The position numbers and the translations under genes are program-made. From positions 3,906,001 to 3,970,000 of the forward strand of contig NZ_JACBYV010000001.1 of the NCBI RefSeq assembly GCF_013408425.1: a DNA stretch of 64,000 nt, written 5' to 3'. This document shows positions 1-9,226 of the stretch, piece by piece (position 1 is the stretch's first letter; every line of letters starts with the position of its first letter). Below the pieces are notes generated by a model. That model had not been told where the DNA came from. It did not search any database and saw only the letters and a list, made by a program, of their open reading frames with translations. The DNA is from Pseudomonas flavescens. GTDB lineage: Bacteria > Pseudomonadota > Gammaproteobacteria > Pseudomonadales > Pseudomonadaceae.

Positions 1-1110
1 AGCGACCATGAACACCGATGATTTGCGCTCGGCCATCCAGGTCAGCAGCGTACCGAGCACGCGCTGGCTGACGCCGCCGTCCTGATCGCCGCTTGCCAGG
101 CCCTTCTCGATCTCGTCGACCCACAGCACGCAGGGCGACATCTGCTCGGCCAGCTTCAGTGCCTCGCGCAGATTGCGCTCGGTTTCCCCGAAGAACTTGT
201 TGTACAGGCAGGCGAAATCCAGGCGCAGCAGCGGCAAGCCCCACAGCCCGGCTACCGCCTTGGCCGCCAGGCTCTTGCCCGAGCCTTGTACGCCGACCAG
301 CAGCACGCCCTTGGGCAGGTCGACACCGGTGCCGTCGAAGAAGATTCGCTGCCGCTCGCCGAGCCAGCGCTTGAGGTTGCTCAGGCCACCCACATCGGCG
401 AAACGCGCGGTGTCGTACTCGTAACTGAGTACGCCATCGAGGTCGAGCAGCTCGAACTTGGCCTTGTTGAGTTCCGGCAGGTCTTCCTGGGTGATGGCGC
501 CGTCATCGCAGATCAGGTTGCGCGCCAGCAGCCGTGCTTCCGCGTGGCTCATGCCACGCAAGTTCTTCACCACCTGCTGCAGGGTGCGGTTATCGGTGCG
601 GACACGACGATTGCGGTTGCGCTCGCTCCAGCGCGTGGCCTCATCACGGACGATCCCCAGCAGTTCGTCCTCCCCAGGCAACGCCAGGTTGAAACGCGCC
701 GCGTAGCGTTGCACTTCTGGCGGTAACTTGCAGGCATGGGATACCAGCACCACCGTCGGCGCCTGGCTGCCATCGGCCATGGCGATTTCCTTGAGCAGGC
801 GCACCAGCTTGGGGTTATCGACCAGAAAGGGATGCAGGTCGCACAACACGTAGAGGTTTGCCTGAGGGTCGGCCTTGATCAGCCGCAACGCAGCTTCCGG
901 TTCGCTGCTGCCGCTTTCGGCGAAAGCCTCACCGGCAAAGCCGGCGCGCTGCAGCCCTTCGGTAACCGACCAGGTGAGCAGGCCGAGGCCGCGGCGTACC
1001 GCCAGACCGGTCAGCGTATCCAGTACCCGCCGTTCATCCCATGATTCGATGAGCACCAGCGTGACCTTGGAATCGAGTACCAATCCCAGGTCGTGAATAT
1101 CGTTCTTCAC
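1..1110 (-). CDS. AAA+ ATPase, truncated by the window edge
   Basis: The reading frame is open from a GTG at 1110 to base 1, giving 370 codons, and the C-terminus lies outside the window. The start is set by AAGGAG about six bases upstream (1116-1121). Residues 1-230 form a poorly conserved N-terminal region. An AAA+ module follows, with a Walker A-like GVQGSGKS and a Walker B-like WVDEIEKG. The last visible residues read SSVFMVA, matching the strand after Walker B that normally ends in the sensor-1 residue. The family is usually close to 500 residues, so roughly three quarters is present. It is a cytosolic ATPase of the FtsH/Cdc48-like class without a protease domain in the visible part. Its substrate is unknown. 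A similar ATPase lies near coq7 in other pseudomonads as I recall. Confidence 0.85.
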   Translation of the reverse strand, partial: MKNDIHDLGLVLDSKVTLVLIESWDERRVLDTLTGLAVRRGLGLLTWSVTEGLQRAGFAGEAFAESGSSEPEAALRLIKADPQANLYVLCDLHPFLVDNPKLVRLLKEIAMADGSQAPTVVLVSHACKLPPEVQRYAARFNLALPGEDELLGIVRDEATRWSERNRNRRVRTDNRTLQQVVKNLRGMSHAEARLLARNLICDDGAITQEDLPELNKAKFELLDLDGVLSYEYDTARFADVGGLSNLKRWLGERQRIFFDGTGVDLPKGVLLVGVQGSGKSLAAKAVAGLWGLPLLRLDFACLYNKFFGETERNLREALKLAEQMSPCVLWVDEIEKGLASGDQDGGVSQRVLGTLLTWMAERKSSVFMVA

Positions 1111-1289
1111 AGCAACTCCTTATGCCCCAGAGGCAAGCCCATACTCCCGCCAACCGACAGCGTCGGGCAAGAGCCGGATGCACAACTGGAGAGGCACGAC
1201 ACGTTTGCGCTCAGTGCCGATGCAGGCCGCCGAACACGACGGACCATTTACGGTAGACTGGCTGCTCATGTCCTCGCCGGAGAACCCTC

Positions 1290-1937
1290 ATGGCCAACGA
1301 CCGCCATTATTCGCCCGCCGACCGCCTGCTGCTGCAAGCCGACATGGCGCTGCGCACGCTGCTGCCTTTCAGTGGCCAGCCGAGCCGTCCATCGCCAGCC
1401 ATCGTCGAACCCGAGGCGCAGCTCGACGCGAAACAGACTCGCCACATCGCCGGCCTGATGCGCATCAACCACACTGGAGAAGTCTGCGCGCAGGCGCTGT
1501 ATCAGGGTCAGGCACTGACCGCCAAGCTGCCACGCGTGCGTGCGGCCATGGAGCATGCGGCGGATGAAGAAATCGATCACCTGGCCTGGTGCGAGCAACG
1601 CATTCGCCAGCTGGGCAGCCACCCGAGCGTCTTGAATCCGCTGTTCTATGGATTGTCGTTCGGCGTTGGTGCCGTAGCCGGCCTGGTCAGCGACCGGGTC
1701 AGCCTGGGTTTTGTCGCGGCAACCGAAGACCAGGTGGTCAAACACCTCGACGAACACCTCGAACAGATCCCCGAAGAAGATGGCAAATCCAGAGCCATCC
1801 TCGAACAGATGCGCCGCGACGAGCAGGAGCATGCCAACAGTGCGCTGGATGCCGGCGGTGCGCGGTTCCCGGCGCCGGTCAAACTGGGCATGACACTACT
1901 TTCGAAGGTCATGACCAAGACTACCTATCGGATCTGA
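1290..1937 (+). CDS. coq7: Coq7, 2-polyprenyl-3-methyl-6-methoxy-1,4-benzoquinol hydroxylase
   Basis: This 215-residue protein is full length for the bacterial Coq7 family, a di-iron monooxygenase that catalyses the last ring hydroxylation of ubiquinone synthesis. Di-iron ligand motifs are visible: [16 protein letters not shown], then [11 protein letters not shown], and near the C-terminus [12 protein letters not shown] and DEQEHANSA. The hydrophobic stretch between them ([15 protein letters not shown]) is the interfacial membrane-binding segment of the family. The gene stands alone. It converges on the OsmC-family gene with a shared hairpin between the two stop codons. Many Pseudomonas use this oxygenase instead of enterobacterial UbiF. 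Confidence 0.96.
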   Translation: MANDRHYSPADRLLLQADMALRTLLPFSGQPSRPSPAIVEPEAQLDAKQTRHIAGLMRINHTGEVCAQALYQGQALTAKLPRVRAAMEHAADEEIDHLAWCEQRIRQLGSHPSVLNPLFYGLSFGVGAVAGLVSDRVSLGFVAATEDQVVKHLDEHLEQIPEEDGKSRAILEQMRRDEQEHANSALDAGGARFPAPVKLGMTLLSKVMTKTTYRI

Positions 1938-1942
1938 TCAGT

Positions 1943-1975
1943 AGCAGAAGGGCGATAAATGATCACCCTTCTGCT
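1943..1975. terminator. Bidirectional terminator between coq7 and the OsmC-family gene
   Basis: Perfect 10-bp arms AGCAGAAGGG (1943-1952) and CCCTTCTGCT (1966-1975) enclose a 13-base loop. The hairpin fits exactly between two convergent stop codons. U-tracts are weak on both strands. Confidence 0.7.
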
Positions 1976-2401
1976 TCAAGCACCCAGTTCGACGATTTCG
2001 TAATCGTGGGTGATTTCCACACCGGCACGGCCAAGCATGATCGAAGCCGAGCAATACTTCTCGGCAGACAGCTCGACCGCACGCTTGACCTGAGCCTCTT
2101 TCAAACCACGGCCCTTCACCACGAAGTGCAGATGGATCTTGGTGAACACCTTGGGATCCTCGCTGGCGCGCTCGGCTTCGAGAAAGGCTTCGCAGCTTTC
2201 CACCGGCTGGCGAGATTTCTTCAGAATGCTCACCACATCGAAATTGCTGCAGCCGCCCAGGCCGATCAGCAACATCTCCATCGGGCGCACGCCCAGATTA
2301 CGGCCACCATTCTCCGGCGGACCGTCCATCACTACAGCATGGCCACTACCCGACTCGCCTAGAAACAGCGCTTCGCCTGCCCATTGAACGCGAGCTTTCA
2401 T
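1976..2401 (-). CDS. OsmC/Ohr-family protein (YhfA-like)
   Basis: The product is 141 residues. The ATG at 2401 is preceded by GGAGGGG; an upstream extension of the frame lacks such a site and is unlike the family. The protein has the OsmC alpha+beta fold signature. One conserved cysteine lies in LIGLGGCSNFDVVSIL, and the second expected cysteine is in the helix AEKYCSASIMLG. Members reduce organic hydroperoxides with these two cysteines, but the YhfA-like subgroup has no proven substrate. The gene lies back to back with vfr, as it does in other Pseudomonas. The 424 bases between them probably hold promoters for both. Confidence 0.88.
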   Translation of the reverse strand: MKARVQWAGEALFLGESGSGHAVVMDGPPENGGRNLGVRPMEMLLIGLGGCSNFDVVSILKKSRQPVESCEAFLEAERASEDPKVFTKIHLHFVVKGRGLKEAQVKRAVELSAEKYCSASIMLGRAGVEITHDYEIVELGA

Positions 2402-2825
2402 CGTTGCCGCCCCTCCTTCAAAAGGCCGGAAGCTTATCACAGGGCGACTTTTACGACGGGTGCCACAGATGCTGCTAGAGTTCACAAGCGGAACGTGCAA
2501 TACCTCACAAAACAGTTCCTCTGGAAGTATCACTGTTCATGATGATGCCGTTTTAGTGGCACAATCCCTTTATCGAAGCGCGACACATCGTTATCAGTCG
2601 ATAAGAACAAGATATTGACCAGGGCGCTATCGATCACAACGCATTGCATGCAACGCCATATTCCGCTGCAAAAATGTGGGCATCCACTGTTTGCGAAACG
2701 ATTCGGACATCGTTTCACGCACTGGAGAGCTGGCATCTGCCTTGCGAGATAGTCAAGCACTTGGGTCTGAGCGGCTTCATCTAACACGTCTGCCAGGCTT
2801 ATCTTTCTATATTCGGGACTCAGGC
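2402..2825. promoter_or_regulatory. Divergent intergenic region with inverted repeat upstream of vfr
   Basis: This 424-base non-coding stretch separates the OsmC-family gene and vfr. It contains a perfect inverted repeat, GAAACGAT at 2695-2702 and ATCGTTTC at 2709-2716, with a 6-base spacer. The left half in context (GAAACGATTC) is identical to ten bases of the Cra-like site between fruB and fruR when read on the opposite strand. A second, looser pair, TTATCGA and TCGATAA, lies near 2571-2603. No convincing -35/-10 pair could be fixed by eye, and no clear Vfr/CRP palindrome was found. Confidence 0.5.
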
Positions 2826-3470
2826 ATGGTCGCAATCACTCTTACACCCAAAGTAAAAAACTTCGACAAACTGCTCGCCCATTGCCACCGCCGTCGTTAT
2901 ACGGCCAAGAGCACGATCATTTATGCAGGTGACCGCAGCGAAACGCTGTATTTCATCGTCAAGGGTTCGGTCACCATCCTGATCGAAGACGACGACGGCC
3001 GCGAAATGATCATCGCCTACCTCAACCCCGGAGACTTCTTCGGCGAGATGGGACTGTTCGGCAAGGACGGTGCGGAGAAAGAGCGCAGTGCCTGGGTTCG
3101 CGCCAAGACCGAATGCGAAGTTGCCGAACTGAGCTACGCCAAGTTCCGCGAGTTGACCCTGCAGGATCCAGACATTCTCTTCGCGCTGGGTACGCAGATG
3201 GCCGAGCGGCTGCGCAACACCACCCGCAAGGTGGGTGACCTGGCGTTTCTCGACGTTACCGGTCGCGTTGCTCGCACCCTGCTCGACCTGTGCAAACAAC
3301 CGGATGCGATGACTCACCCGGACGGCATGCAGATCAAGATCACTCGTCAGGAGATCGGCCGTATCGTCGGTTGCTCGCGGGAGATGGTCGGGCGCGTGCT
3401 CAAGGCCCTGGAAGAACAGGGCCTGGTGCACGTCAAAGGCAAGACCATGGTGGTCTTCGGCACACGCTGA
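2826..3470 (+). CDS. vfr: Vfr, cAMP-dependent global regulator (CRP family)
   Basis: The product is 214 residues, the same length as Vfr of P. aeruginosa, starting [20 protein letters not shown]. An N-terminal cyclic-nucleotide-binding barrel includes the phosphate-binding cassette [10 protein letters not shown] followed by RSAWVRA, where Arg and Ser contact cAMP. A long dimerisation helix comes next, then a C-terminal winged helix with recognition-helix sequence [20 protein letters not shown]. Family members control virulence, twitching motility, quorum sensing and carbon metabolism. The ATG at 2826 was chosen by homology because the upstream Shine-Dalgarno is weak. In P. aeruginosa trpC lies next to vfr; here the fructose operon occupies that flank. 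Confidence 0.96.
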   Translation: MVAITLTPKVKNFDKLLAHCHRRRYTAKSTIIYAGDRSETLYFIVKGSVTILIEDDDGREMIIAYLNPGDFFGEMGLFGKDGAEKERSAWVRAKTECEVAELSYAKFRELTLQDPDILFALGTQMAERLRNTTRKVGDLAFLDVTGRVARTLLDLCKQPDAMTHPDGMQIKITRQEIGRIVGCSREMVGRVLKALEEQGLVHVKGKTMVVFGTR

Positions 3471-3477
3471 ACCACGG

Positions 3478-3501
3478 GCAGGGCATCCGCGGATGCCCTG
3501 C
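3478..3501. terminator. Bidirectional terminator between vfr and fruA
   Basis: Perfect 11-bp arms GCAGGGCATCC (3478-3488) and GGATGCCCTGC (3491-3501) with a two-base centre lie between the convergent stop codons of vfr and fruA. A short T run follows at 3506. Confidence 0.75.
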
Positions 3502-3508
3502 GCCATTT

Positions 3509-5248
3509 TCAAGCCTTGGCAGCCACCGTCAGGGCTTCGACCTCAGGGCGCTTGATCAGCGCGTAGACCACCCCGGTCACCAGGCTGCCCGCCACGATCG
3601 CCAGCAGATACAGCAACGCATGGTTGATCGCGTTGGGGATCAGCAGCACGAACAAGCCACCGTGTGGCGCCATCAGCTTGCAGCCGAAGTACATCGACAG
3701 CGCACCGGTCAGTGCGCCACCGGCGATGCTGGCGGGGATGACCCGCAATGGGTCCTTCGCGGCGAAGGGAATCGCCCCTTCGGAAATGAAGCACAACCCC
3801 AGCACACCGGCTGCCTTGCCGGCTTCGCGCTCGGTCTGGCTGAACTTGCGGCGGGCCAGAACCGTGGCGATGGCCATGCCGATGGGCGGCACCATACCGG
3901 CAGCCATGGTCGCGGCCATCGGCGCATAACTCTGCGATGCCAGCAGGCCGACGGAAAACGCGTAGGCCGCCTTGTTGATCGGTCCACCGAGGTCCACGCA
4001 CATCATGCCGCCGAGCAGCAGTCCGAGCAGGATTGCATTGGTGGTGCCCATGTTCTGCAGGAACACCTCCAAGGCAGCCATGATTCCGGCGACCGGCGTA
4101 CCGATCACATAGATCATCGCCAGGCCCGTGGCCAGGCTGGCCAGCAGTGGTATCAGCAGAATCGGCTTCAGTGCCTCGATGCTCTGCGGCAGGCGTAACC
4201 AGCGATTCAGCGCCAGGGCCAGATAACCCGCAAGGAAGCCGGCGATGATGCCCCCCAGGAAACCGGTACCCAGGGCGCTGGCCAACATACCGCCAATCAT
4301 CCCTGGCGCCAGCCCGGGACGGTCCGCGATGGAGTACGCGATGTAACCGGCCAGTACCGGGATCATCAGCGCGAAGGCCGCTTCACCACCGATTTTCATC
4401 AACGCAGCAGGCAGGGTGCCTTCCTGCTTGAACGCCTCGATACCGAACACGAAGGACAGGGCGATCAACAGACCACCGGCCACGACCATCGGCAGCATGA
4501 ACGACACGCCGGTGAGCAGGTGCTTGTATGGCCCGCTCTTGCTGCCCGACTTGCCGGCATCGGCAGTTTGCGGTTGCCCTGCCCCCTGCTGCTGCACGCC
4601 CTCGGCCAGCGCCTTCTGCAGGGTCTGCTTGGGCTGCTTCAAGGCGACGCCGGTGCCGCAACGATAGACCTTCTTGCCAGCGAAACGCTCGGTCTCGACC
4701 TCGATATCCGTGGCCAGCAACACCACATCGGCCGTGGCGATGCTGGCGTCGTCGAGCAGGTTGCGCGCGCCCACCGAACCGCGGGTTTCTACCTTCAGGT
4801 CATAACCCAGTTGCTCCGCAGCCTGTTGCAGCGCTTCGGCAGCCATGAAGGTGTGGGCGACACCCGTTGGGCAAGCGGTAATCGCCACCAGCTTCGGCTT
4901 GCCGCCGGAAGAGGCCGTGGCCACAGGCGCAGCCTTCTCGAGCACCTGCGCCTGTTCGGCAGCGATCAGCAGAAACTGCTTCGGGTCAGCCAGCGCTTCG
5001 GACGGCGTGGATTGCACCACGCGCTTGCCGACGAAGCGCTGCAGATCCAGCTCGCCGGTTTTCACCACCAGCACCAGTTCGGCTGCGGCGATATCGGTTT
5101 CGCTCAGCGGCGAGCCGATCGCCTTGGGGTCATGCACCTCAACCTGGGTGGACCAACCCAGACGCTCGGCAGCGGCCTGCAACAGGCGCGAACACAGAAC
5201 GCTGGTGACCTGGCCGTTGGGGCAGGCGGTAATGATCAGCACATTCAT
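3509..5248 (-). CDS. fruA: FruA, fructose-specific PTS enzyme IIBC
   Basis: This 579-residue membrane permease imports fructose and phosphorylates it to fructose 1-phosphate. Residues 1-95 are a first IIB-like domain (ITACPNGQ). Residues about 118-215 are the catalytic IIB domain, with the phospho-accepting Cys in AITACPTGVAHTF. A linker rich in Gln and Gly then leads to a IIC domain of about eight to ten membrane segments from residue 245. FruA is the last gene of a three-gene leftward operon, 15 bases after fruK. GAGG precedes the ATG at 5248. The terminator shared with vfr lies directly downstream. Confidence 0.97.
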   Translation of the reverse strand: MNVLIITACPNGQVTSVLCSRLLQAAAERLGWSTQVEVHDPKAIGSPLSETDIAAAELVLVVKTGELDLQRFVGKRVVQSTPSEALADPKQFLLIAAEQAQVLEKAAPVATASSGGKPKLVAITACPTGVAHTFMAAEALQQAAEQLGYDLKVETRGSVGARNLLDDASIATADVVLLATDIEVETERFAGKKVYRCGTGVALKQPKQTLQKALAEGVQQQGAGQPQTADAGKSGSKSGPYKHLLTGVSFMLPMVVAGGLLIALSFVFGIEAFKQEGTLPAALMKIGGEAAFALMIPVLAGYIAYSIADRPGLAPGMIGGMLASALGTGFLGGIIAGFLAGYLALALNRWLRLPQSIEALKPILLIPLLASLATGLAMIYVIGTPVAGIMAALEVFLQNMGTTNAILLGLLLGGMMCVDLGGPINKAAYAFSVGLLASQSYAPMAATMAAGMVPPIGMAIATVLARRKFSQTEREAGKAAGVLGLCFISEGAIPFAAKDPLRVIPASIAGGALTGALSMYFGCKLMAPHGGLFVLLIPNAINHALLYLLAIVAGSLVTGVVYALIKRPEVEALTVAAKA

Positions 5249-5263
5249 TGCAACGACCTCTTG

Positions 5264-6199
5264 TTATTGTTTCGACGTCACAGCCACCGCCGCTTCCAGG
5301 CGGGCGAGCTGTTGCCGATCGTGAATTCCGAATCCGATTTGCGTGACCGCCTGGGCGGCCACCGCCGTCGCCAGGCGCAGCGTGCGCTCGGCAGGCCATT
5401 CACTGAGCAGGCCGTGCAAGGTGGCGGCGAGCAGCGAGTCGCCAGCACCGACAGTGCTGACCACCTCGACCTGTGGCGGCTGCGCATGCAGCACACCATG
5501 GGGACCGAACCAGTCAGCACCCTGGGCGCCGCGCGACAGCAGCACATGCTCGATGCCGCCTTGCTGCAGCTGGCGGATGGCGTCGTCCAGGCGCTCGGGA
5601 GATGCCGACGCCAGGTCGCAAGCCTCGGCCAGTTCTTCTTCATTGGGCTTGATCAACCAGGGTCCCGCCGTCAAGCCGGCACGCAAGGCTGCACCACTGG
5701 TATCCAGCGCCAGCGGCAAGCCGAGGCTCACCAGGCGACGCAACAGCGCAGCGAACCATTCGATCGTCACACCGCGCGGCAGGCTACCAGCAACGACCAC
5801 AGCGTCGTGCCCCACGGCGATCTGCTCCAGCTGCTCCAGCAGTTGCTGCTGATGCGCCGCGTCGACTTCCGGCCCGGGGCCGTTGAGATCGGTGACGCAG
5901 CCATCACGCTCGGCGAGCTTGATGTTGCTGCGGGTCTCGCCGGGCACTCGCACGAATGCGTCGATGAAACCACGACGCTGGAACAGCAGCTCGAACGGCG
6001 CGGCATTGGCCTGGCCGAGAAAACCGCTGACGGTGACCTTGTGGCCGAGATCGGCGAGGACCTGGGAGACATTGAGCCCCTTGCCCGCCGCATGACTGGT
6101 CATCCCCAGGCTGCGATTGACCGCCCCGGGCTGCAGGGTATCGAGGCTGACGGTGAGATCCAGCGCCGGGTTCAGGGTCAGGGTGAGAATACGCGCCAT
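5264..6199 (-). CDS. fruK: FruK, 1-phosphofructokinase
   Basis: The 311-residue PfkB/ribokinase-family sugar kinase converts fructose 1-phosphate to fructose 1,6-bisphosphate. The family start MARILTLTLNPALDLTV is followed by the sugar-binding GGKG-like HAAGKGLNVSQVL. The C-terminal anion-hole motif STVGAGDSLLAA contains the catalytic Asp. The ATG overlaps the fruB stop as TGATG, so translation is probably coupled. The position between fruB and fruA is the normal order of this operon in Proteobacteria. Confidence 0.97.
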   Translation of the reverse strand: MARILTLTLNPALDLTVSLDTLQPGAVNRSLGMTSHAAGKGLNVSQVLADLGHKVTVSGFLGQANAAPFELLFQRRGFIDAFVRVPGETRSNIKLAERDGCVTDLNGPGPEVDAAHQQQLLEQLEQIAVGHDAVVVAGSLPRGVTIEWFAALLRRLVSLGLPLALDTSGAALRAGLTAGPWLIKPNEEELAEACDLASASPERLDDAIRQLQQGGIEHVLLSRGAQGADWFGPHGVLHAQPPQVEVVSTVGAGDSLLAATLHGLLSEWPAERTLRLATAVAAQAVTQIGFGIHDRQQLARLEAAVAVTSKQ

Positions 6200-9075
6200 C
6201 AGTGTGTCTCCTCGACCAGCGCACGCACCGCGGCAGCGCTGCTCAGAGTCAGGGCCTGCTGTGCCTGCACCTGGCTGTGATGAAGGTCCAGCTCGCGGAC
6301 CCGCGCCTTGACCAGCGGGATGCTGCGTGCGGCGACGCTCAGCTCGTCGACGCCCAGACCGACCAACAGCGGGATGGCGAGCATGTCCGCGGCCAGCTCG
6401 CCACAGACACCGACCCACTTGCCTTCGGCGTGGGCAGCCTCGACGGTCATGCCAATCAGGCGCAGCACCGAGGGATGCAGGCCATCGGCCTGGGCCGACA
6501 GAGTGGGATGGCCGCGGTCGATGGCCAGGGTGTACTGGGTCAGGTCATTGGTGCCGATACTGAAGAAGTCCACCTCACGGGCCAGCACCGGCGCCATCAG
6601 CGCAGCGGATGGCACCTCGATCATGATGCCCAGTTGCAGATCGTCCAGCGGAATCTCCTGACGCAGCGTCTCGACCATCGCGCGCGCCGCGCGCCATTCT
6701 TCGATTTGCCCGACCATCGGGAACATGATGCGCAAGGGGCGCCCATCGGCAGCCTGCAGCAAGGCGCGCAGTTGGGTTTCCATGATGTCCGGGCGTTGCA
6801 GGGTCAGACGTATGCCGCGCACACCGAGGAAGGGGTTTTCCTCCTCCGGCATCGGCCAGTAAGGCAAGGGCTTGTCACCACCGACATCCAGCGTACGCAC
6901 GACCAGCGGCCGGCCTTGCAGGGCATCGAGCACACGCCGGTACTCGGCCTCCTGGGTCGCCACGTCCGGCGCCTGGGAGTGATCCATGAACACCAGCTCG
7001 GTGCGCAGCAAACCCACTGCCTCGGCGCCCAGCTCGACCGCAGCGGCAGCTTCACCACTGGCGCCGATGTTCACGGCGACCTCGACTGCATGACCATCAC
7101 GGGTACGCGCCGGGTGCATACGCTCGCCATGGGCACGTTCGCGGCGCTGCTCGCTGGCCTGTCGCTCGCGCTCGGCCTGGGCCAGGGTGGCATCGTCCGG
7201 AGCGACCCAGACCTGACCACGGTCACCGTCGAGCAGCAATCGAGTGCCCTGCTGCAAGGCCAGCAGGCCTTCACCGGCACCGACCACGCTGGGAATCCCC
7301 AGGGCACGGGCGATGATCGCACTGTGCGCGGTAGCGCCACCACGAGCGGTGACGATACCGGCGACGCGTTGACGGTCGAGGCTGGCGACGTCCGAAGGGC
7401 CGACCTCGCCCATCACGAGAATGTAGGGCTCCGCGGGTTCCTGAGGCGCCTCGACACCACAGAGGTGCGCCAGCACGCGGCGGCCTACATCACGCAGATC
7501 GGCAGCTCGCTCGGCCAGCAGCGCGTCACGCAGCGACTCCTGCTGGGTCGCGGCCGCCTCGATCTCGCCGATCCACGCAGCCTGCGCACTGGCACCCGCA
7601 GCCAGGCGGGCATCGACGTCCTCACGCAGAGCCGGATCACGCAGCATCGCCTGATGAGTGACGAAAATGTCGCGCACACTGGCCTCCTGGCTACGCTCGA
7701 CCAGCCGCTGAATCTCGCCGTCGATATGCTGCAGAGCCGCATCCAGGCGCTCCCGTTCCACGCTGACGCCCTCACCTTCGGCGGGATAATCGAGGCGCGG
7801 CACACGGCGCACGAAGGCCGGGCCGCTGGCGATACCTGGTGACGCGGCGACTGCTTGCAGGCGAGTGCCGGCAGACGGCGCGCTGGGCGCCGCATCAGTT
7901 TCAGGCAAGGGCGGCGAATCGACGACCAGCTCGGCTGACTCAGGGGGTAGCGGCTCGACCTCTTCACCGAGACCGGCACGAACAGCCGCCTCGATGGCCG
8001 GCAATGCGTCGTCAGCGATCGCGGGCTCGGCGCTGAACTCCAGCACCTGACCGCGGCGGGCGCCGAGCGCCAGCAGTTTGCTCAAACTCTTGGCCGATAC
8101 GCCGACCGCAGCCCCCTCGGCCAGACGTACGCGGATGTCACCATTAAAACCTTGCGCGAGCTCACTCAGCGCCTTGGCCGGACGGGCATGCAAACCATGG
8201 GCGTTGGCCAGGGTGATGCGCAGCGCTGGCCAGTCGGGAGGCAGCTCGGCGCCCAGCGCCTCAAGCACGCCACGGCTGGTGGTCGCGTGCGCCAGGGCAT
8301 CACCCTGCCCGGCGATCAGCAGATCGCAGAGACGCTCGAGCACCTTGCGATGCCCCTCGCCCAGACAGGCGAGACAGAACAGTCCGGCTACCGGCTGACC
8401 AGCCTGCTGCAGCGGCCGTGCCGGGGTGACGAAGGCCAGACCCGGGCGCTCGACGCCCTGCTCGCTGCTCAGCCACCACAGCCCGTTACCCAAGGGCAAC
8501 GGCTCGCCCTGAACCAGGCTGCCGGAAAAGCCGGATGCCGTGCAGCCGGCCTTCTTCAGCAGGCGGGCGCCTTGCCAGGCCAACTCGTCCAGATCTTCTG
8601 CGTTGACGCCGAGCCCAACCAGCTGGCTATCGAGAGCCAACTCCTGAGGGGCGCCCTGCAGCAGGGCAAGGATGGCATCTGCATCCTGAGCCTCGCGCAA
8701 CGCCTGGCTGAGGTCACCTTCGCCAAGCGCCCGGGTGAGCAGTTGCAGCAGACGCAGGTGCTCGTCGGAGCGTGCGGCAATCGCGATGGCCAGGTACACA
8801 CGCTGGCCATTGCCCCAGTCCACGCCTTCGGGGTACTGGATCAGACGCATGCCGGTCTGGAACACCTGATCGCGGGTTTCCGGCGTGCCATGCGGAATGG
8901 CGATGCCCTGCCCCAGATAAGTCGAGCCCTGCCGTTCGCGGGCCTGCATGCCATCCAGATAGCCGGACGCGACCAGGCCGTCGGTGACCAGGCTGTCGGC
9001 CAGATCGGCCAGCGCCTGTTGCTTGTCCGCGGCCTGCCGGCCCATCTGGATCTGCGAAGGGTGTAGTTCGAGCAT
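6199..9075 (-). CDS. fruB: FruB-type fused PTS protein EIIA-HPr-EI (FruI)
   Basis: The 958-residue cytosolic multiphosphoryl-transfer protein carries phosphate from PEP to FruA. The EIIA domain spans residues 1-145 with active His62 in IAIPHGTPE. A weakly conserved middle region (150-280) follows. The HPr domain is at about 284-372 with His296 in HGLHARPAKAL and a Ser-containing VSAKSLSKLL. The enzyme I domain runs from about 405, with His584 in GGATAHSAIIARALG, PEP-binding EVGPSDVASL upstream and GTNDLTQYTLA and GVCGELAAD near the end. CGAGGAG precedes the ATG at 9075. As the first gene of the operon it is the probable direct target of FruR/Cra through the site at 9153-9164. With EI fused on, fructose uptake does not need a separate ptsI. 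Confidence 0.96.
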   Translation of the reverse strand: MLELHPSQIQMGRQAADKQQALADLADSLVTDGLVASGYLDGMQARERQGSTYLGQGIAIPHGTPETRDQVFQTGMRLIQYPEGVDWGNGQRVYLAIAIAARSDEHLRLLQLLTRALGEGDLSQALREAQDADAILALLQGAPQELALDSQLVGLGVNAEDLDELAWQGARLLKKAGCTASGFSGSLVQGEPLPLGNGLWWLSSEQGVERPGLAFVTPARPLQQAGQPVAGLFCLACLGEGHRKVLERLCDLLIAGQGDALAHATTSRGVLEALGAELPPDWPALRITLANAHGLHARPAKALSELAQGFNGDIRVRLAEGAAVGVSAKSLSKLLALGARRGQVLEFSAEPAIADDALPAIEAAVRAGLGEEVEPLPPESAELVVDSPPLPETDAAPSAPSAGTRLQAVAASPGIASGPAFVRRVPRLDYPAEGEGVSVERERLDAALQHIDGEIQRLVERSQEASVRDIFVTHQAMLRDPALREDVDARLAAGASAQAAWIGEIEAAATQQESLRDALLAERAADLRDVGRRVLAHLCGVEAPQEPAEPYILVMGEVGPSDVASLDRQRVAGIVTARGGATAHSAIIARALGIPSVVGAGEGLLALQQGTRLLLDGDRGQVWVAPDDATLAQAERERQASEQRRERAHGERMHPARTRDGHAVEVAVNIGASGEAAAAVELGAEAVGLLRTELVFMDHSQAPDVATQEAEYRRVLDALQGRPLVVRTLDVGGDKPLPYWPMPEEENPFLGVRGIRLTLQRPDIMETQLRALLQAADGRPLRIMFPMVGQIEEWRAARAMVETLRQEIPLDDLQLGIMIEVPSAALMAPVLAREVDFFSIGTNDLTQYTLAIDRGHPTLSAQADGLHPSVLRLIGMTVEAAHAEGKWVGVCGELAADMLAIPLLVGLGVDELSVAARSIPLVKARVRELDLHHSQVQAQQALTLSSAAAVRALVEETH

Positions 9076-9152
9076 GACGTTTCTCCTCGAGCAAGACCGG
9101 CGCGGTGCACGGGCTTGGCGGACATTCTTGTTAGCTTAGTCGACTCGTTTGC

Positions 9153-9164
9153 TGAATCGTTTCA
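9153..9164. promoter_or_regulatory. Probable Cra/FruR operator between fruB and fruR
   Basis: TGAATCGTTTCA differs at one base from a symmetric TGAAACGTTTCA, close to the Cra operator reported for Pseudomonas putida. It sits in the 151-base divergent region 9076-9226, 79 bases upstream of fruB and 63 upstream of fruR. A second symmetric element, TTACC(N8)GGTAA at 9180-9197, lies nearer fruR. Known regulation: Cra represses the fru operon and is released by fructose 1-phosphate. That it acts here is inferred. Confidence 0.7.
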
Positions 9165-9226
9165 TCTAGCGCTGGCACGTTACCTGATAATCGGTAATCC
9201 TTGAAGTCCGCCAGAGGAGACGTACC

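Noticed and set aside
2660..2695. Possible Vfr/CRP site (TGTGGGCATCCACTG)
   Set aside because: The half sites do not match TGTGA(N6)TCACA well enough; wrong spacing.
2530..2835. 101-residue minus-strand reading frame upstream of vfr
   Set aside because: No ribosome-binding site, no recognisable family, and it lies over the regulatory region and the vfr start.
4520..6280. 586-residue frame antisense to fruA and fruK
   Set aside because: Spans two real genes and their junction; no recognisable protein.
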